DNA from: Bacillota bacterium
GTDB lineage: Bacteria; Bacillota; Clostridia; Lachnospirales; Lachnospiraceae
DNA: 26,114 bases
Assembly: GCA_023411215.1 (NCBI GenBank)
Contig: JAEYOY010000055.1
Coordinates: 1-26,114 of the forward strand
Reading direction: 5' to 3'
Below, piece by piece: positions 13,980 through 22,135 of the stretch. A program made the position numbers and the translations under genes. Below the pieces are notes generated by a model. That model was given only the letters and a program-made list of their open reading frames with translations. It was not told the origin of the DNA and did no database searches. Positions within the stretch are counted from its first letter, which is position 1; each line of letters begins with the position of its first letter.

Positions 13980-15596
13980 TTAATATATCCTCTTCTTCAC
14001 CGTAATTACCTGATCATAAAGCGCTCTTGTATCCTGAAAGATTACATGGCTTACATTAATTACTGTGATATCCTTTAATCCTAATATGGTCTTCTCGATC
14101 TCTCTGGCCCGTTCCATATCCAGTGATGCAAAAGCCTCATCCATCAACAGGATGCTGGCTTTATTAAGTAATGCTCTGGCAATCACGATTCTGCTTCTTT
14201 CTCCACCAGAAATATTCTTACCGCCGTCATAAATCATCGAATTCAGACCTTCTGGTAAATTCTTAACAAAATCCGTAAGCCCAGAGGCATTCAATGCCCC
14301 CTCCAGCTCCTCGTCCGAATACTCCTTATACAGGGTGATATTATTCCTCACTGTGTCCTCAAAGAGAAACACCTGCTGCTCCACATTAGCAATCAGCTTA
14401 TAGTAAGAATCTCTCTTTACCTCCCGTAGATCATATCCGTCAATTACGATTCTTCCGGCCGTCGGCTGAAAATATTTACGCAGAAGTCTCAGCAAAGTAG
14501 ATTTTCCCCCTCCACTGGGACCGACAATAAGGTATTTTCCATTCTTCTTAAGCTTTAAATTAACATCCTCCAGGATTAATTGCTCCTCCTTTTCATAGGA
14601 GAACTCCACATTTTCCAGTTCGATTGACTGCTTGAACTCCTTCAAGCAGATATTTTCTTCGTGTGTATCAGAATTTTCCAGTGTCTTCTCCAGCTTACGT
14701 ATTAAATCACCGGTGGTGAACAGCTTCGGCAGATTTTCGCTGATGTTGAATAGGGGTGACATCATCCGTTGTATTCCTTGCACCACCAGTAATAAACCTC
14801 CCGGAGTAACCTTACCAAGAACCGCCAGATAGCCTATACCGCAAATCACTCCATACAGGGAGCCATTGATAAAAAAGTGCTGTACACTGATTACATAGGT
14901 AAATACTTTCTCAATATGAAAGCCCTTTTGTTGTATCTCCTCGCTCTTGGTGTAATAATCCTGCGTAACCCGGTCCTGAAGATTATAATTCTTAACTATA
15001 TGAAAAGCTGATAAAATCTCCTTGATATGTGAAGTATAACCGTCAAACATATCACTGCGCTCTTTATATGACCTCTTGATTTTTTTTGAAGTAACCATTG
15101 ATATTATCAGATTGACCATTACAATCGCTACCGCCAGTAAAAGCATCCTCAGATCAATTGTAGAAAGGATCCAGAAGCCGGTCAGAAACTGGACTGTTCC
15201 ACTGCTCACGGTATAAATACCGGTGATCATATTATTCTCAATGGTATCAAAATCGTTTGTCATTGCAGACAGATATGCTGCATTATTTTCTTTTTGAAAT
15301 TCAGCGATGTTTTTGCCGAATACCCGGTGCATATAATAGCTCTTCATACTGACACTTGCTTTTCTTTTATAATAATTACCTGCCATTACTGCCAGAATAC
15401 CAGCGGGAATCATTCCAATCGCCAGAATTAGCAGCTCCGGCACCTTCTCCTTCATTAGCTGTAGTTCATGGCCAAGGGCATAATCCAATAGCTTCATCAT
15501 TTTAATTGTAACAAGAGCATCCAGGACGGCAGAAGACGCTGCAGCAGCCAAGGCTAGAATCAAATAGGGTAATATCGTATAGTATTTTTTTAGCAT
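13980..15596 (-). CDS. ABC exporter half-transporter, second subunit
   Basis: 538 residues: a type IV exporter membrane domain (about 1-290, six predicted helices, first at 8-28) fused to a nucleotide-binding domain. Motifs are Walker A GPSGGGKS (359-366), Q-loop Q407, signature NISGGE (461-466), Walker B ILLMDE with catalytic E487, D-loop SLD and H517. It overlaps the upstream subunit gene by 7 bases (ATGCTAA), so the two are coupled and probably form a heterodimer. GAGGTGATCAC provides the ribosome binding site. Exporters of this type carry peptides, lipids or drugs; nothing nearby names a substrate. Confidence 0.92.
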   Translation of the reverse strand: MLKKYYTILPYLILALAAAASSAVLDALVTIKMMKLLDYALGHELQLMKEKVPELLILAIGMIPAGILAVMAGNYYKRKASVSMKSYYMHRVFGKNIAEFQKENNAAYLSAMTNDFDTIENNMITGIYTVSSGTVQFLTGFWILSTIDLRMLLLAVAIVMVNLIISMVTSKKIKRSYKERSDMFDGYTSHIKEILSAFHIVKNYNLQDRVTQDYYTKSEEIQQKGFHIEKVFTYVISVQHFFINGSLYGVICGIGYLAVLGKVTPGGLLLVVQGIQRMMSPLFNISENLPKLFTTGDLIRKLEKTLENSDTHEENICLKEFKQSIELENVEFSYEKEEQLILEDVNLKLKKNGKYLIVGPSGGGKSTLLRLLRKYFQPTAGRIVIDGYDLREVKRDSYYKLIANVEQQVFLFEDTVRNNITLYKEYSDEELEGALNASGLTDFVKNLPEGLNSMIYDGGKNISGGERSRIVIARALLNKASILLMDEAFASLDMERAREIEKTILGLKDITVINVSHVIFQDTRALYDQVITVKKRIY

Positions 15597-17239
15597 GTGA
15601 TCACCTCATCGAAGAATTCCTTCGCCGGATAGCGGTAAACAGCTCCATTTTTTATCTCCAGAACGTAATCATAATGCTGCGTTACTCCTTCGTAGAACCT
15701 GTGACTAATGGAAATAACCGTACTGTCGAGTTCAAGAAATACCTTTTCAATTTCTCTTCCCAGCTCCGCATTAAGACTGGATGTTCCTTCATCTACAAAA
15801 AGTATTTCTGCATTCTTCGCTATGGCTCTGGCAATGGATATTCTTTGCCGCTGTCCACCCGATAAATTCTTTCCGTTCTCTGTAAGCCGCTCCTCTAACC
15901 CGTTTTTCTTCTCCAATATCATGGAGGCCAAACCGCTCACCTTCGATGCATAATTGATCTGCTCCTCTGGAAGGTCCTTGTATAAGGTAATATTGTTCCG
16001 TATTGTATCCTCAAACAAAAATACATCCTGGTAGATAAAGGCAACCTTATCATAGAAGGATTTCTCAGAAATCTCCCGATAATCCACCCCGTCAACGGTA
16101 ATACTCCCTTCAAAACCATCATAAACCTTCGCCAGCAAATTCATAAGTGTCGTCTTGCCGGCTCCGCTGACTCCCTTTATCAGGTATTTCTTTCCCTTTT
16201 CGATTACAAAGGAGGCATTGTTTATAATCTCTTTTTGATTATAGGAAAAGTCCACGTGTGAGAATTCGATCTGATGATCAAAGGAGAATTCCCGCTCCCC
16301 GTTACCGGCACTGGCATTGCTTTGCTCTGGTCTGGCAATCTTGTGATAAATACCTATGGAAGCCTTCATATAGTTCCACATGGGAAACGCATCAATCATA
16401 TACTCACTGACTGAGCTACACAGCTGAAATAAGAGTGCAGCTACTCCCAGGCTGACATCACCCTGGATTTGATAACCCAGATAGACCAAAACTACAACCG
16501 ATGCCACAAATCCAAGAATTCGAATGACGCTCTTTTGCAGCTCTGTAAATACGTTGGCCTCATACTTTTTCTTCTCCAGACACCTAATCATCGTCATACT
16601 TTTCTTTAGAAACTTATCCTCTATATTATTCAGCTTAAGAATTTCAAGGCCATGAAAGGTATTGGACATATCGGTGGTAAACTGTTCATTCGTGCTGGAA
16701 ATCTCCTGCTCCAGTGCAACTGCCTTCTTCCTGAAGAAGCTTGCCAGTGCGTATAATAAGACAGAGAATGTTAACATGCCAAGAGCAAGTCTGTAATCCA
16801 TCACAAATAGCAGGAACAGAGAAATCGAGATCATCCCAACATCAATCATAAAATTCAGTAATCCAAAGAAAAACTTCTTCTCGAAAATATTAACATCATT
16901 AATCAGATTGGATATGTAAACCTCCTTGGATTTCTTCGAATATTGCTGAAAGGGCAGATGAATAATCTTGTCGAACGCCTGCTTCCTGACGTCCAGAATG
17001 GTATCTCTCATATAGCGTATGCGAAGAAGACGTGAAAGAAGAAAGTTTAGAGGGGAGTACAAAATGTAAACCGCCGTAAAAAGAAGAGCCAACCGGTAAT
17101 ATTTTAGATCTGCTTTTTCAATGGCCCCTAATATAAATGCAAATAAAGCCATTTGTGCAAAATGCTCAAGCACAAACATTATGGTAGCAATCAGGTATTG
17201 AATAAATTTTGACTTTCGTCTGAATAACAGTTCCTTCAT
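15590..17239 (-). CDS. ABC exporter half-transporter, first subunit
   Basis: 549 residues: membrane domain (about 1-300) with helices near 13-40, 49-68, 126-146, 150-168 and 238-282, then the nucleotide-binding domain. Motifs are Walker A GVSGAGKT (356-363), Q404, signature NLSGGQ (458-463), Walker B ILFVDE with E484, an unusual D-loop SLN in place of SLD, and H513. Both ATP sites of the presumed heterodimer keep their Glu and His, so unlike many heterodimers neither is obviously degenerate. GGAG precedes ATG 17239. The 130 bases upstream hold no clear promoter. Confidence 0.92.
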   Translation of the reverse strand: MKELLFRRKSKFIQYLIATIMFVLEHFAQMALFAFILGAIEKADLKYYRLALLFTAVYILYSPLNFLLSRLLRIRYMRDTILDVRKQAFDKIIHLPFQQYSKKSKEVYISNLINDVNIFEKKFFFGLLNFMIDVGMISISLFLLFVMDYRLALGMLTFSVLLYALASFFRKKAVALEQEISSTNEQFTTDMSNTFHGLEILKLNNIEDKFLKKSMTMIRCLEKKKYEANVFTELQKSVIRILGFVASVVVLVYLGYQIQGDVSLGVAALLFQLCSSVSEYMIDAFPMWNYMKASIGIYHKIARPEQSNASAGNGEREFSFDHQIEFSHVDFSYNQKEIINNASFVIEKGKKYLIKGVSGAGKTTLMNLLAKVYDGFEGSITVDGVDYREISEKSFYDKVAFIYQDVFLFEDTIRNNITLYKDLPEEQINYASKVSGLASMILEKKNGLEERLTENGKNLSGGQRQRISIARAIAKNAEILFVDEGTSSLNAELGREIEKVFLELDSTVISISHRFYEGVTQHYDYVLEIKNGAVYRYPAKEFFDEVITC

Positions 17240-17371
17240 TGTGACTCCTTCTAAAACAGAACAAATGTATGGTTTTCAACCATTATATCCCATGCCCCTC
17301 GTAAAAGCAACCTCTTTATGACTTGAATTATTGTCGCTGCAGCATCCTAGAGACGGTACTTGGCAGATAAC

Positions 17372-17866
17372 TCATTCTATATATTTAACCAACTCATTTG
17401 TAATTTTAATTGCCTCATTTATACTATTTGCAGGTGCTGATATTGTAAGACCATCTTTTGAGGACCAACTCTTCTTTCCTTTCTCTTGTTCATCTGGTTC
17501 AAATATGGATATTGATATCTTCTCTCTGGAGTTATCCATATACATATGCCCATAGGAGCTATAATCACCGGAAGCTTCATTGTAGTATAATAAAAGCGCT
17601 CCATAGTTATCTGAAAGTCTCATATCCAGCCGGGGTAATTCCTTTTCTCCTATTTTTATGCTTCCTTCAAATCTGTCTCCTTGCAAAAGCCCTCTCGTAA
17701 TATATCCATTAATATGTATATCGATTTTATCTTCATAGCTTTCGTTTCCAATCCGGTATTGGATGGCGCTATATTCTTTATTTATCTTCTGAGGAATAAA
17801 GTACCCAAGTCCAGCTACAAGTAATATTATTATAACTATAATGATTTGTTTATTTTTTTGTCTCAT
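17372..17866 (-). CDS. Hypothetical membrane-anchored protein
   Basis: 164 residues, family not recognised. A basic start (MRQKNKQ) and one hydrophobic segment (about 8-24, IIIVIIILLVAGLGYFI) suggest an uncleaved signal anchor. The rest is a predicted extracytoplasmic beta-rich domain, with IDIHINGYITRGLLQGDRFE and alternating polar and nonpolar stretches. No lipobox Cys is present. It lies 35 bases downstream of the hydrolase remnant, in the same direction, and may share its promoter. Confidence 0.75.
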   Translation of the reverse strand: MRQKNKQIIIVIIILLVAGLGYFIPQKINKEYSAIQYRIGNESYEDKIDIHINGYITRGLLQGDRFEGSIKIGEKELPRLDMRLSDNYGALLLYYNEASGDYSSYGHMYMDNSREKISISIFEPDEQEKGKKSWSSKDGLTISAPANSINEAIKITNELVKYIE

Positions 17867-17901
17867 ATCAATTATCCCCCATTTGCTTTAAATAAAATGA
17901 T

Positions 17902-18195
17902 CTATTTCATCCAACAAATTGCTTCCTCTGCTACGATAAACGGATTGTCCCAATGTAAGAAATGAGATGCCTCTATTCTTTTTACGATATCCTTTTCAAA
18001 TGGTGGAGTTTTTCCATGACCAGGCAAATCAATTGAAAAAATATGATATTCATTCCCCAATAACTCACCTAGTTCCAAAAAGCTCAAGCTTGTATTCCCA
18101 AGCCCATGAATGCAAATAACCGTGGGATTATCCTTGTTCCCCCATTCACTTATTCTAACCTTTATTTCTTCATGATCAACAACGAATTGCTTCAT
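17902..18195 (-). pseudogene. Alpha/beta hydrolase with an internal deletion
   Basis: 97 residues against a usual 250-290. Residues 1-66 are a normal N-terminal half, with the oxyanion-hole HGLGNT (30 on) and IDLPGHGKTP. The protein then passes directly at about 67-74 into VKRIEASHFLHWDNP and VAEEAICWM, the C-terminal catalytic-His region of the same family. The nucleophile elbow GxSxG, the lid and the acid residue are missing, so hydrolase activity is very unlikely. The frame is kept across the join, as expected from a clean deletion. Start set at 18195 by GGAGAAAAGG; the frame opens 10 codons earlier. Confidence 0.8.
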
Positions 18196-18253
18196 TCCTT
18201 TTCTCCAATCACTGAATCTTAACATTATTTATAGAATAATTATTTTCAGTTAT

Positions 18254-18265
18254 ATGAACGTTCAT
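18254..18265. promoter_or_regulatory. Perfect palindrome, possible operator
   Basis: ATGAACGTTCAT is a perfect 12-base palindrome about 60 bases upstream of the hydrolase remnant and just beside a TTAAAAT on the - strand. TGAACGTTCA-like palindromes are common TetR-family operators, but no TetR gene is in the window. A chance palindrome cannot be excluded. Confidence 0.35.
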
Positions 18266-18308
18266 TTTAACATATCCTACTGCCTATTATAACAATTCAA
18301 AGAACTAA

Positions 18309-18337
18309 TTGACACATATTGGCAGATTTATTATAAT
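18309..18337 (+). promoter_or_regulatory. Perfect sigma-A promoter
   Basis: TTGACA (18309-18314), exactly 17 bases, TATAAT (18332-18337). Both hexamers and the spacing are consensus, which is rare. Transcription would begin near 18345. Confidence 0.88.
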
Positions 18338-18344
18338 ATAAGCA

Positions 18345-18488
18345 TCTTATAAATGAAAGGGTGGTTGTTTGTTAAGTGTGTCTGTAATGGAGGTTACAAC
18401 TCAATAGTTGTGGCGATATAGCTACTGCTGCTGTGCTATCTTATTCTTAGCATGACAGTAACTAAGCGGAAATGTCCGCTTTCTTTTT
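18345..18488 (+). ncRNA. Short transcription unit: small RNA or degraded type I toxin mRNA
   Basis: About 140 bases between a perfect promoter and an intrinsic terminator. A ribosome-binding-like AAAGGGTGG (18356-18364) is followed by two short frames. One starts TTG 18369 and reads MLSVSVMEVTTQ before a stop at 18405-18407. The other, open across 18365-18418, encodes NSIVVAI, hits TAG (18419-18421), and then continues as LLLLCYLILSMTVTKRK into the terminator. A hydrophobic helix ending in basic residues is typical of type I toxins, so this may be a toxin gene broken by a point stop or frameshift. Alternatively it is simply a noncoding RNA. No homologue is claimed. Confidence 0.5.
18464..18488 (+). 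terminator. Intrinsic terminator of the short unit
   Basis: AAGCGGA (18464-18470) pairs with TCCGCTT (18475-18481) over an AATG loop and is followed by TCTTTTT. Confidence 0.85.
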
Positions 18489-18552
18489 GTTGCTATTTTT
18501 CACGCCTGCCTTACAGATTGCTTCAAATACCATCGAATCCTATGCATTCATG

Positions 18553-18582
18553 AATCGTGGCAATAGTTGTCACGATTTTTTT
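18553..18582 (+). terminator. Intrinsic terminator
   Basis: AATCGTGGCAA (18553-18563) pairs with TTGTCACGATT (18567-18577) with one G-U pair and a 3-base loop, followed by a T run to 18582. It lies about 70 bases past the first terminator and may be a backup. Confidence 0.8.
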
Positions 18583-18734
18583 AGTATCGGAATCTGTGAA
18601 GTGTCAGTTAACAGACACTTTATTCTCAAAAACTATAAATAGCAATACTTGATATTACTGATATGATTTGCAGGACTTTCTCCTCTAATCCTTTCGAATG
18701 ATCAAGCTTGTTGGATACTGTTGTAGTTTTTTGG

Positions 18735-18800
18735 CCCGCTGGGAGCAATCTTTGAACTGTTTTAAACAGGTAAGGCAGATTGTATCCCAGCGGGTCTTTT
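18735..18800 (+). terminator. Long terminator-type hairpin
   Basis: CCCGCTGGGA (18735-18744) pairs exactly with TCCCAGCGGG (18785-18794). An inner CAATCT/AGATTG stem and a CTGTTT/AAACAG tip extend it, and TCTTTTTT follows on the + strand. No gene that would need it on the + strand is visible in 18583-18734, so it could close an unrecognised leader or be a remnant. Confidence 0.7.
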
Positions 18801-18829
18801 TTGTGTGAGTGCACTCTACATCTTATACT
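18801..18829 (+). promoter_or_regulatory. Likely promoter of the ABC-2 operon
   Basis: TTGTGT (18801-18806), 17 bases, TATACT (18824-18829), about 75 bases before the ATPase start. The -10 is good and the -35 moderate. Confidence 0.6.
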
Positions 18830-18909
18830 TTAATAGGCTGAATAAAGCCGGGTAATGTGTCACGAAGCACAGCTTCTTATTATTTAATATCGAAAGGGAT
18901 TATAACAAA

Positions 18910-19896
18910 ATGAATATGATTGAAACAAAAAATCTTACAAAGACATATCAGCGTTTCACCAAAGAACCGGGACTAAAGGGCAGCATCAAATCCTTATTCA
19001 AACGTGAATTCGTAACGAAGACTGCAGTCTCCGCCTTTGATCTCACAGTATCGGATGGGGAATTCATCGGTCTGATCGGGCCAAACGGAGCCGGCAAGAC
19101 GACACTGGTAAAGATGTTAACCGGAATTATAGCACCTACCTCCGGAGATATCTCCGTTGTCGGCTATTATCCAAATAAGCTGGAAAATTCCTTCAAGCAG
19201 CATTATGCCGTTGTCATGGGTCAGAAAAGCCAGCTGTTCTTCGAGCTCTCCGCTGCGGATACCTTCCTCTTGTTCAAAGAGCTATACCATATTCCAGATA
19301 AGGAATATCAGGAGAATCTGGACTACTTCATTGAACTGTTTGGCGTCGCTGACCTACTAAATGTGCAGGTACGTACTCTGTCCCTCGGGGAACGGATGAA
19401 GCTGGAACTAATCGTAGCTCTCTTGCATAACCCAAAGATACTATTCTTAGATGAGCCGACGATTGGTTTGGATGCTGTGGCTCAGAAGCAGATTCGTCGC
19501 TTCTTAAAAGAGGTTAATGAGACGAAAGGAACCACCATCATCCTCACTTCTCACTATATGGAAGACATAAAATCTTTATGTAACCGTTGTATCGTAATAA
19601 ACGGAGGGATAAAGCTTTATGATGGCGACACCGACCAATTATTTTCAAATTATCAGACTCATAAGAAAATTACGATTTCTTTAGAGCACGAGGAAACCTG
19701 CTCTCTCAATCATGAGCATACCATTCTAGAGATGGCCCCCTATAAGGTATCCCTGTTGGTGAAGAAGGAACAATCCCAGGATTTATTAAAGGATGTTCTT
19801 AGCCGTTATGACTTAAATGATATCTCCATTGAGGAAGAAGACATTGGAAATGTAGTAGAACGCATCTATAGTGATAAAAGCGGGGTGATACGATGA
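18910..19896 (+). CDS. ABC-2 exporter ATPase (COG4586-like)
   Basis: 328 residues. Soluble ATPase with Walker A GPNGAGKT (57-64), Q105, a signature LSLGER (157-162, the LSLGQ-type variant of this COG), Walker B ILFLDE (177-182) and H215 in TSHYMED. An N-terminal extension before Walker A (KEPGLKGSIKSLFKREF) and a C-terminal domain of about 90 residues after the H-loop are typical of the COG4586 group, which pairs with permeases of COG4587 and COG3694 as found next door. Substrate unknown. AAAGGGA lies 10 bases before ATG 18910. First gene of a + strand operon. Confidence 0.92.
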   Translation: MNMIETKNLTKTYQRFTKEPGLKGSIKSLFKREFVTKTAVSAFDLTVSDGEFIGLIGPNGAGKTTLVKMLTGIIAPTSGDISVVGYYPNKLENSFKQHYAVVMGQKSQLFFELSAADTFLLFKELYHIPDKEYQENLDYFIELFGVADLLNVQVRTLSLGERMKLELIVALLHNPKILFLDEPTIGLDAVAQKQIRRFLKEVNETKGTTIILTSHYMEDIKSLCNRCIVINGGIKLYDGDTDQLFSNYQTHKKITISLEHEETCSLNHEHTILEMAPYKVSLLVKKEQSQDLLKDVLSRYDLNDISIEEEDIGNVVERIYSDKSGVIR

Positions 19897-20039
19897 AGAA
19901 TAAAGCATCCTCATTTGGCAAATTTCAATCATCCCAATGGAAGAATTGTAACATTCGCTTATTGGAGCCAACTCCATGTGATTCCGGAAATTTGAGCTTT
20001 ATTGAAGCTACAGCAGGGAGGTTAGGGTATTATGAATAA
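19893..20039 (+). CDS. Tiny ORF bridging ATPase and permease genes
   Basis: 48 codons. Its ATG overlaps the ATPase stop (ATGA at 19893-19896) and its TAA lies within the first codons of the permease (ATGAATAA), so it exactly fills the gap. The predicted product starts MKNKASSFGKFQ, is polar, and has no recognised family. The permease ribosome binding site GGGAGG lies inside it. It could be a real coupled peptide, a translational bridge that keeps ribosomes running through the gap, or a remnant. Only the frame geometry supports it. Confidence 0.35.
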   Translation: MKNKASSFGKFQSSQWKNCNIRLLEPTPCDSGNLSFIEATAGRLGYYE

Positions 20040-20826
20040 ATATCTAGAAATATCAAAGATTACCTTCAAGTCACAGCTAGCCTGGCGGTTTGATATAGCA
20101 GTCAATGTAGTATTTACCATCGCCAAGATACTCTTTGCCTACATACTATGGCAAGGAATCTTCGATCATCGCTCCATGGTAGCCGGCTTCACCTTTGATT
20201 CCATGCTGTCCTATTATATTATTAATTCTTTCCTTTCACAGTTAGATATGTCCGATAAGGTTAGTGATGAACTCAGTAACCGGATTCGTACCGGGACCTT
20301 CTCAAAATATATGGTTATCCCGGTTAATATCCAAGGATATTTTCTGGCCCAGACCGCCGGAGCTTCTGTGTTTTACCTGATCTTTAATCTGATTGCGGCA
20401 GTAGTATGGATCTTTATCTTCGGTATCCGCTTTACCTTTACCAACAGTCCATGGCTGATTCTGGCGGCGTTCGTATTCGTATTATTAGGTCTTATCTTTA
20501 TGATACAGTTGAATTATTTTCTTGGCTTACTAACGCTTAAATTCCAGGATATCTACCTGTTCCTGATGATTAAGAATAATCTGGTTGCCTTTATTGCAGG
20601 AACCTTAATACCGTTAGCACTACTCCCGGAGATTGTACTTCAAGTAATGCGGTATTTTCCGTTCTACTACTGCTCCTATCTTCCATCGATGCTCTTAATC
20701 GGAAGAAATGGAGATGAGATCGGCTTTGGCCTGCTTACACTCTCGGCTTGGGTACTGATCCTTATAGTGATAAACAAAATAGCTTACGAAAGGCTTCGCG
20801 TCAGATACGACGGGGTGGGAATCTAA
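20032..20826 (+). CDS. ABC-2 exporter permease (COG4587-like)
   Basis: 264 residues, about six membrane helices (near 22-42, 58-72, 105-135, 140-168, 180-200, 232-250). The N-terminal KITFKSQLAWRFDIAVNVVF and the cytoplasmic loop LSNRIRTGTFSKYMVIPVN are typical of this permease family. GGGAGG precedes ATG 20032. It ends TAATG, sharing one base with the next permease gene, so the two permeases are translationally coupled and likely heterodimerise with the ATPase dimer. Confidence 0.9.
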   Translation: MNKYLEISKITFKSQLAWRFDIAVNVVFTIAKILFAYILWQGIFDHRSMVAGFTFDSMLSYYIINSFLSQLDMSDKVSDELSNRIRTGTFSKYMVIPVNIQGYFLAQTAGASVFYLIFNLIAAVVWIFIFGIRFTFTNSPWLILAAFVFVLLGLIFMIQLNYFLGLLTLKFQDIYLFLMIKNNLVAFIAGTLIPLALLPEIVLQVMRYFPFYYCSYLPSMLLIGRNGDEIGFGLLTLSAWVLILIVINKIAYERLRVRYDGVGI

Positions 20827-21641
20827 TGAATACACATACTAAGACAACCAAGAGTAGCAATATGAGATTTATCACGGCACTGATCCGTATGAAGTTATCC
20901 AAGCTGATGGTCTTCCGATTATCCTTCTTTGGCGCTTTTTTCGTAGATGGTTCCATGTTCCTAATTCAAGTATTGTTCTATCAGGCGATCTACGGGGAGG
21001 TAGATACCATTGGCGGGTGGACTACCCCGGAGATGATTATCTTCATCGGTACCTTTTCACTGATTAATGCTTTGAATATGCTCGTCTTCTTCTTCGGCAC
21101 GAATGATATCCCAAACAAGATACAGAGCGGTGATCTAGATCACTATCTGACCAAGCCTGTGAACCCTCTGCTACGCTTAAGCTTCGAAAGCGTTGATCCG
21201 GGTTCCATCCCACTTGCGATTGCGAGTATTATCCTTATATTATATGGAGTAAAGCAGCTTGCGATTGAAGTATCCTTTGTTCAGTTTGCAGCCTACTTAA
21301 TCTTTGTACTGCTTATGACCCTGTTATGGTATGATCTTCAGATGATTGTCCGAACCATCCCCTTCTTCACCATCTCGGCAAATAACATTGCCCGAATGGG
21401 GGATACGGTTCTGGAATTATGCATGAAGGTTCCGGGTACGCTGTTCAAGGGTGTGTATAAGGTAATCTTCTACTTCTTTATTCCCTACGGTATCATGGCC
21501 ACCTATCCCACCGAGCTGATCGCTGGGAAGCTCACCTTTCCGGAGCTGATTTATGGCTTTTTTATTGTAGTGTTATTCACGATCTTCACCCTATGGTTCT
21601 GGCGCTTCGGGTTGAAGCATTATAAGAGTGCCAGCAGCTAG
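20826..21641 (+). CDS. ABC-2 exporter permease (COG3694-like)
   Basis: 271 residues with six predicted membrane helices. The loop NKIQSGDLDHYLTKPVNPL parallels the same loop of the first permease and marks the ABC-2 fold. Start at 20826 is set by the TAATG junction and the GGTGGGAA just upstream; the open frame reaches back to 20748 inside the previous gene without a site. Last gene of the operon, followed by hairpins at 21646-21742. Confidence 0.9.
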   Translation: MNTHTKTTKSSNMRFITALIRMKLSKLMVFRLSFFGAFFVDGSMFLIQVLFYQAIYGEVDTIGGWTTPEMIIFIGTFSLINALNMLVFFFGTNDIPNKIQSGDLDHYLTKPVNPLLRLSFESVDPGSIPLAIASIILILYGVKQLAIEVSFVQFAAYLIFVLLMTLLWYDLQMIVRTIPFFTISANNIARMGDTVLELCMKVPGTLFKGVYKVIFYFFIPYGIMATYPTELIAGKLTFPELIYGFFIVVLFTIFTLWFWRFGLKHYKSASS

Positions 21642-21645
21642 ATAA

Positions 21646-21680
21646 AAATAATGATCCAGCTTAGCCGGTGGTCATTATTT
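21646..21680 (+). terminator. Hairpin after the ABC-2 operon
   Basis: AAATAATGATCC (21646-21657) faces GGTCATTATTT (to 21680), with a 1-base bulge and a short T-rich tail. A modest terminator 5 bases past the permease stop. Confidence 0.6.
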
Positions 21681-21695
21681 ATCTGCGATACAACG

Positions 21696-21742
21696 TATCG
21701 GGTAGAAGGCTAAACCAGTAATGATTAGCCTCCTACCCGATA
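21696..21742. terminator. Second long hairpin, possible terminator
   Basis: A 17-base stem, TATCGGGTAGAAGGCTA (21696-21712) against its complement at 21726-21742 with one mismatch. No clear T run follows on either strand. It lies between convergent genes, where a bidirectional block would be useful. Confidence 0.55.
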
Positions 21743-21762
21743 TATACTGGTACAGGATTATT

Positions 21763-22002
21763 TTATCCTATTTTTGTTTTTATTTCATTATATTTTTTAT
21801 CAAAAATCTCATGTACTCGTTCTATTTCATCTAAAATTAAGTCATCGCTTTTATGTAATTTCTTTACATCTCTCTTGATAGATTTTACATCACTTTCGAT
21901 TGATGTTACATCGCTTTCGATACTAGAAATTTTTTCTTCCACATCGGACATACTCTGTTTTAGTTCTGTAAGCATGTTTAGAATTAATTCTTCATTATTC
22001 AT
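21763..22002 (-). CDS. Small coiled-coil protein
   Basis: 79 residues, family not recognised. The centre is three consecutive 7-residue repeats (SIESDVT, SIESDVK, SIKRDVK) inside a longer heptad pattern from about 5 to 75, so it should form one long coiled coil. The repeats are also visible as 21-base repeats in the DNA (near 21868-21928). No membrane segment or catalytic motif is present. GGAGG lies 9 bases before ATG 22002. It is convergent with the ABC-2 operon and separate from the ybaK unit. Confidence 0.8.
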   Translation of the reverse strand: MNNEELILNMLTELKQSMSDVEEKISSIESDVTSIESDVKSIKRDVKKLHKSDDLILDEIERVHEIFDKKYNEIKTKIG

Positions 22003-22110
22003 TTTACAATACCTCCATTAATAATATTGTATCATAATTTATAATCATTTAAAACAAGAATTATTATATTACAAACGGTAATTCTTCTAGGTATAATGAT
22101 GTAAAGAAAA

Positions 22111-22135
22111 AGACAGTTACCAAGCGTAACTGTCT
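22111..22135 (-). terminator. Terminator after ybaK
   Basis: AGACAGTTA (22111-22119) pairs exactly with TAACTGTCT (22127-22135), and on the - strand TTTTCTTT follows. It ends the rng-ybaK transcript. Confidence 0.9.

Larger units (their letters stand above)
18196..18909. other. Intergenic region with one short transcription unit and several hairpins
   Basis: 714 bases between divergent genes. It contains the palindrome at 18254, the perfect promoter at 18309, the transcription unit to 18488, terminator-like hairpins at 18553 and 18735, a hairpin AAGTGTC/GACACTT near 18599-18622, and the likely promoter of the ABC-2 operon at 18801. A 62-codon frame on the - strand (18814-18626) is discounted because it runs through the terminator hairpin and lacks a ribosome binding site. 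Confidence 0.6.

Noticed and set aside
18626..18814. 62-codon - strand frame upstream of the ABC-2 operon
   Set aside because: It reads through a strong terminator hairpin, lacks a ribosome binding site and resembles no family.
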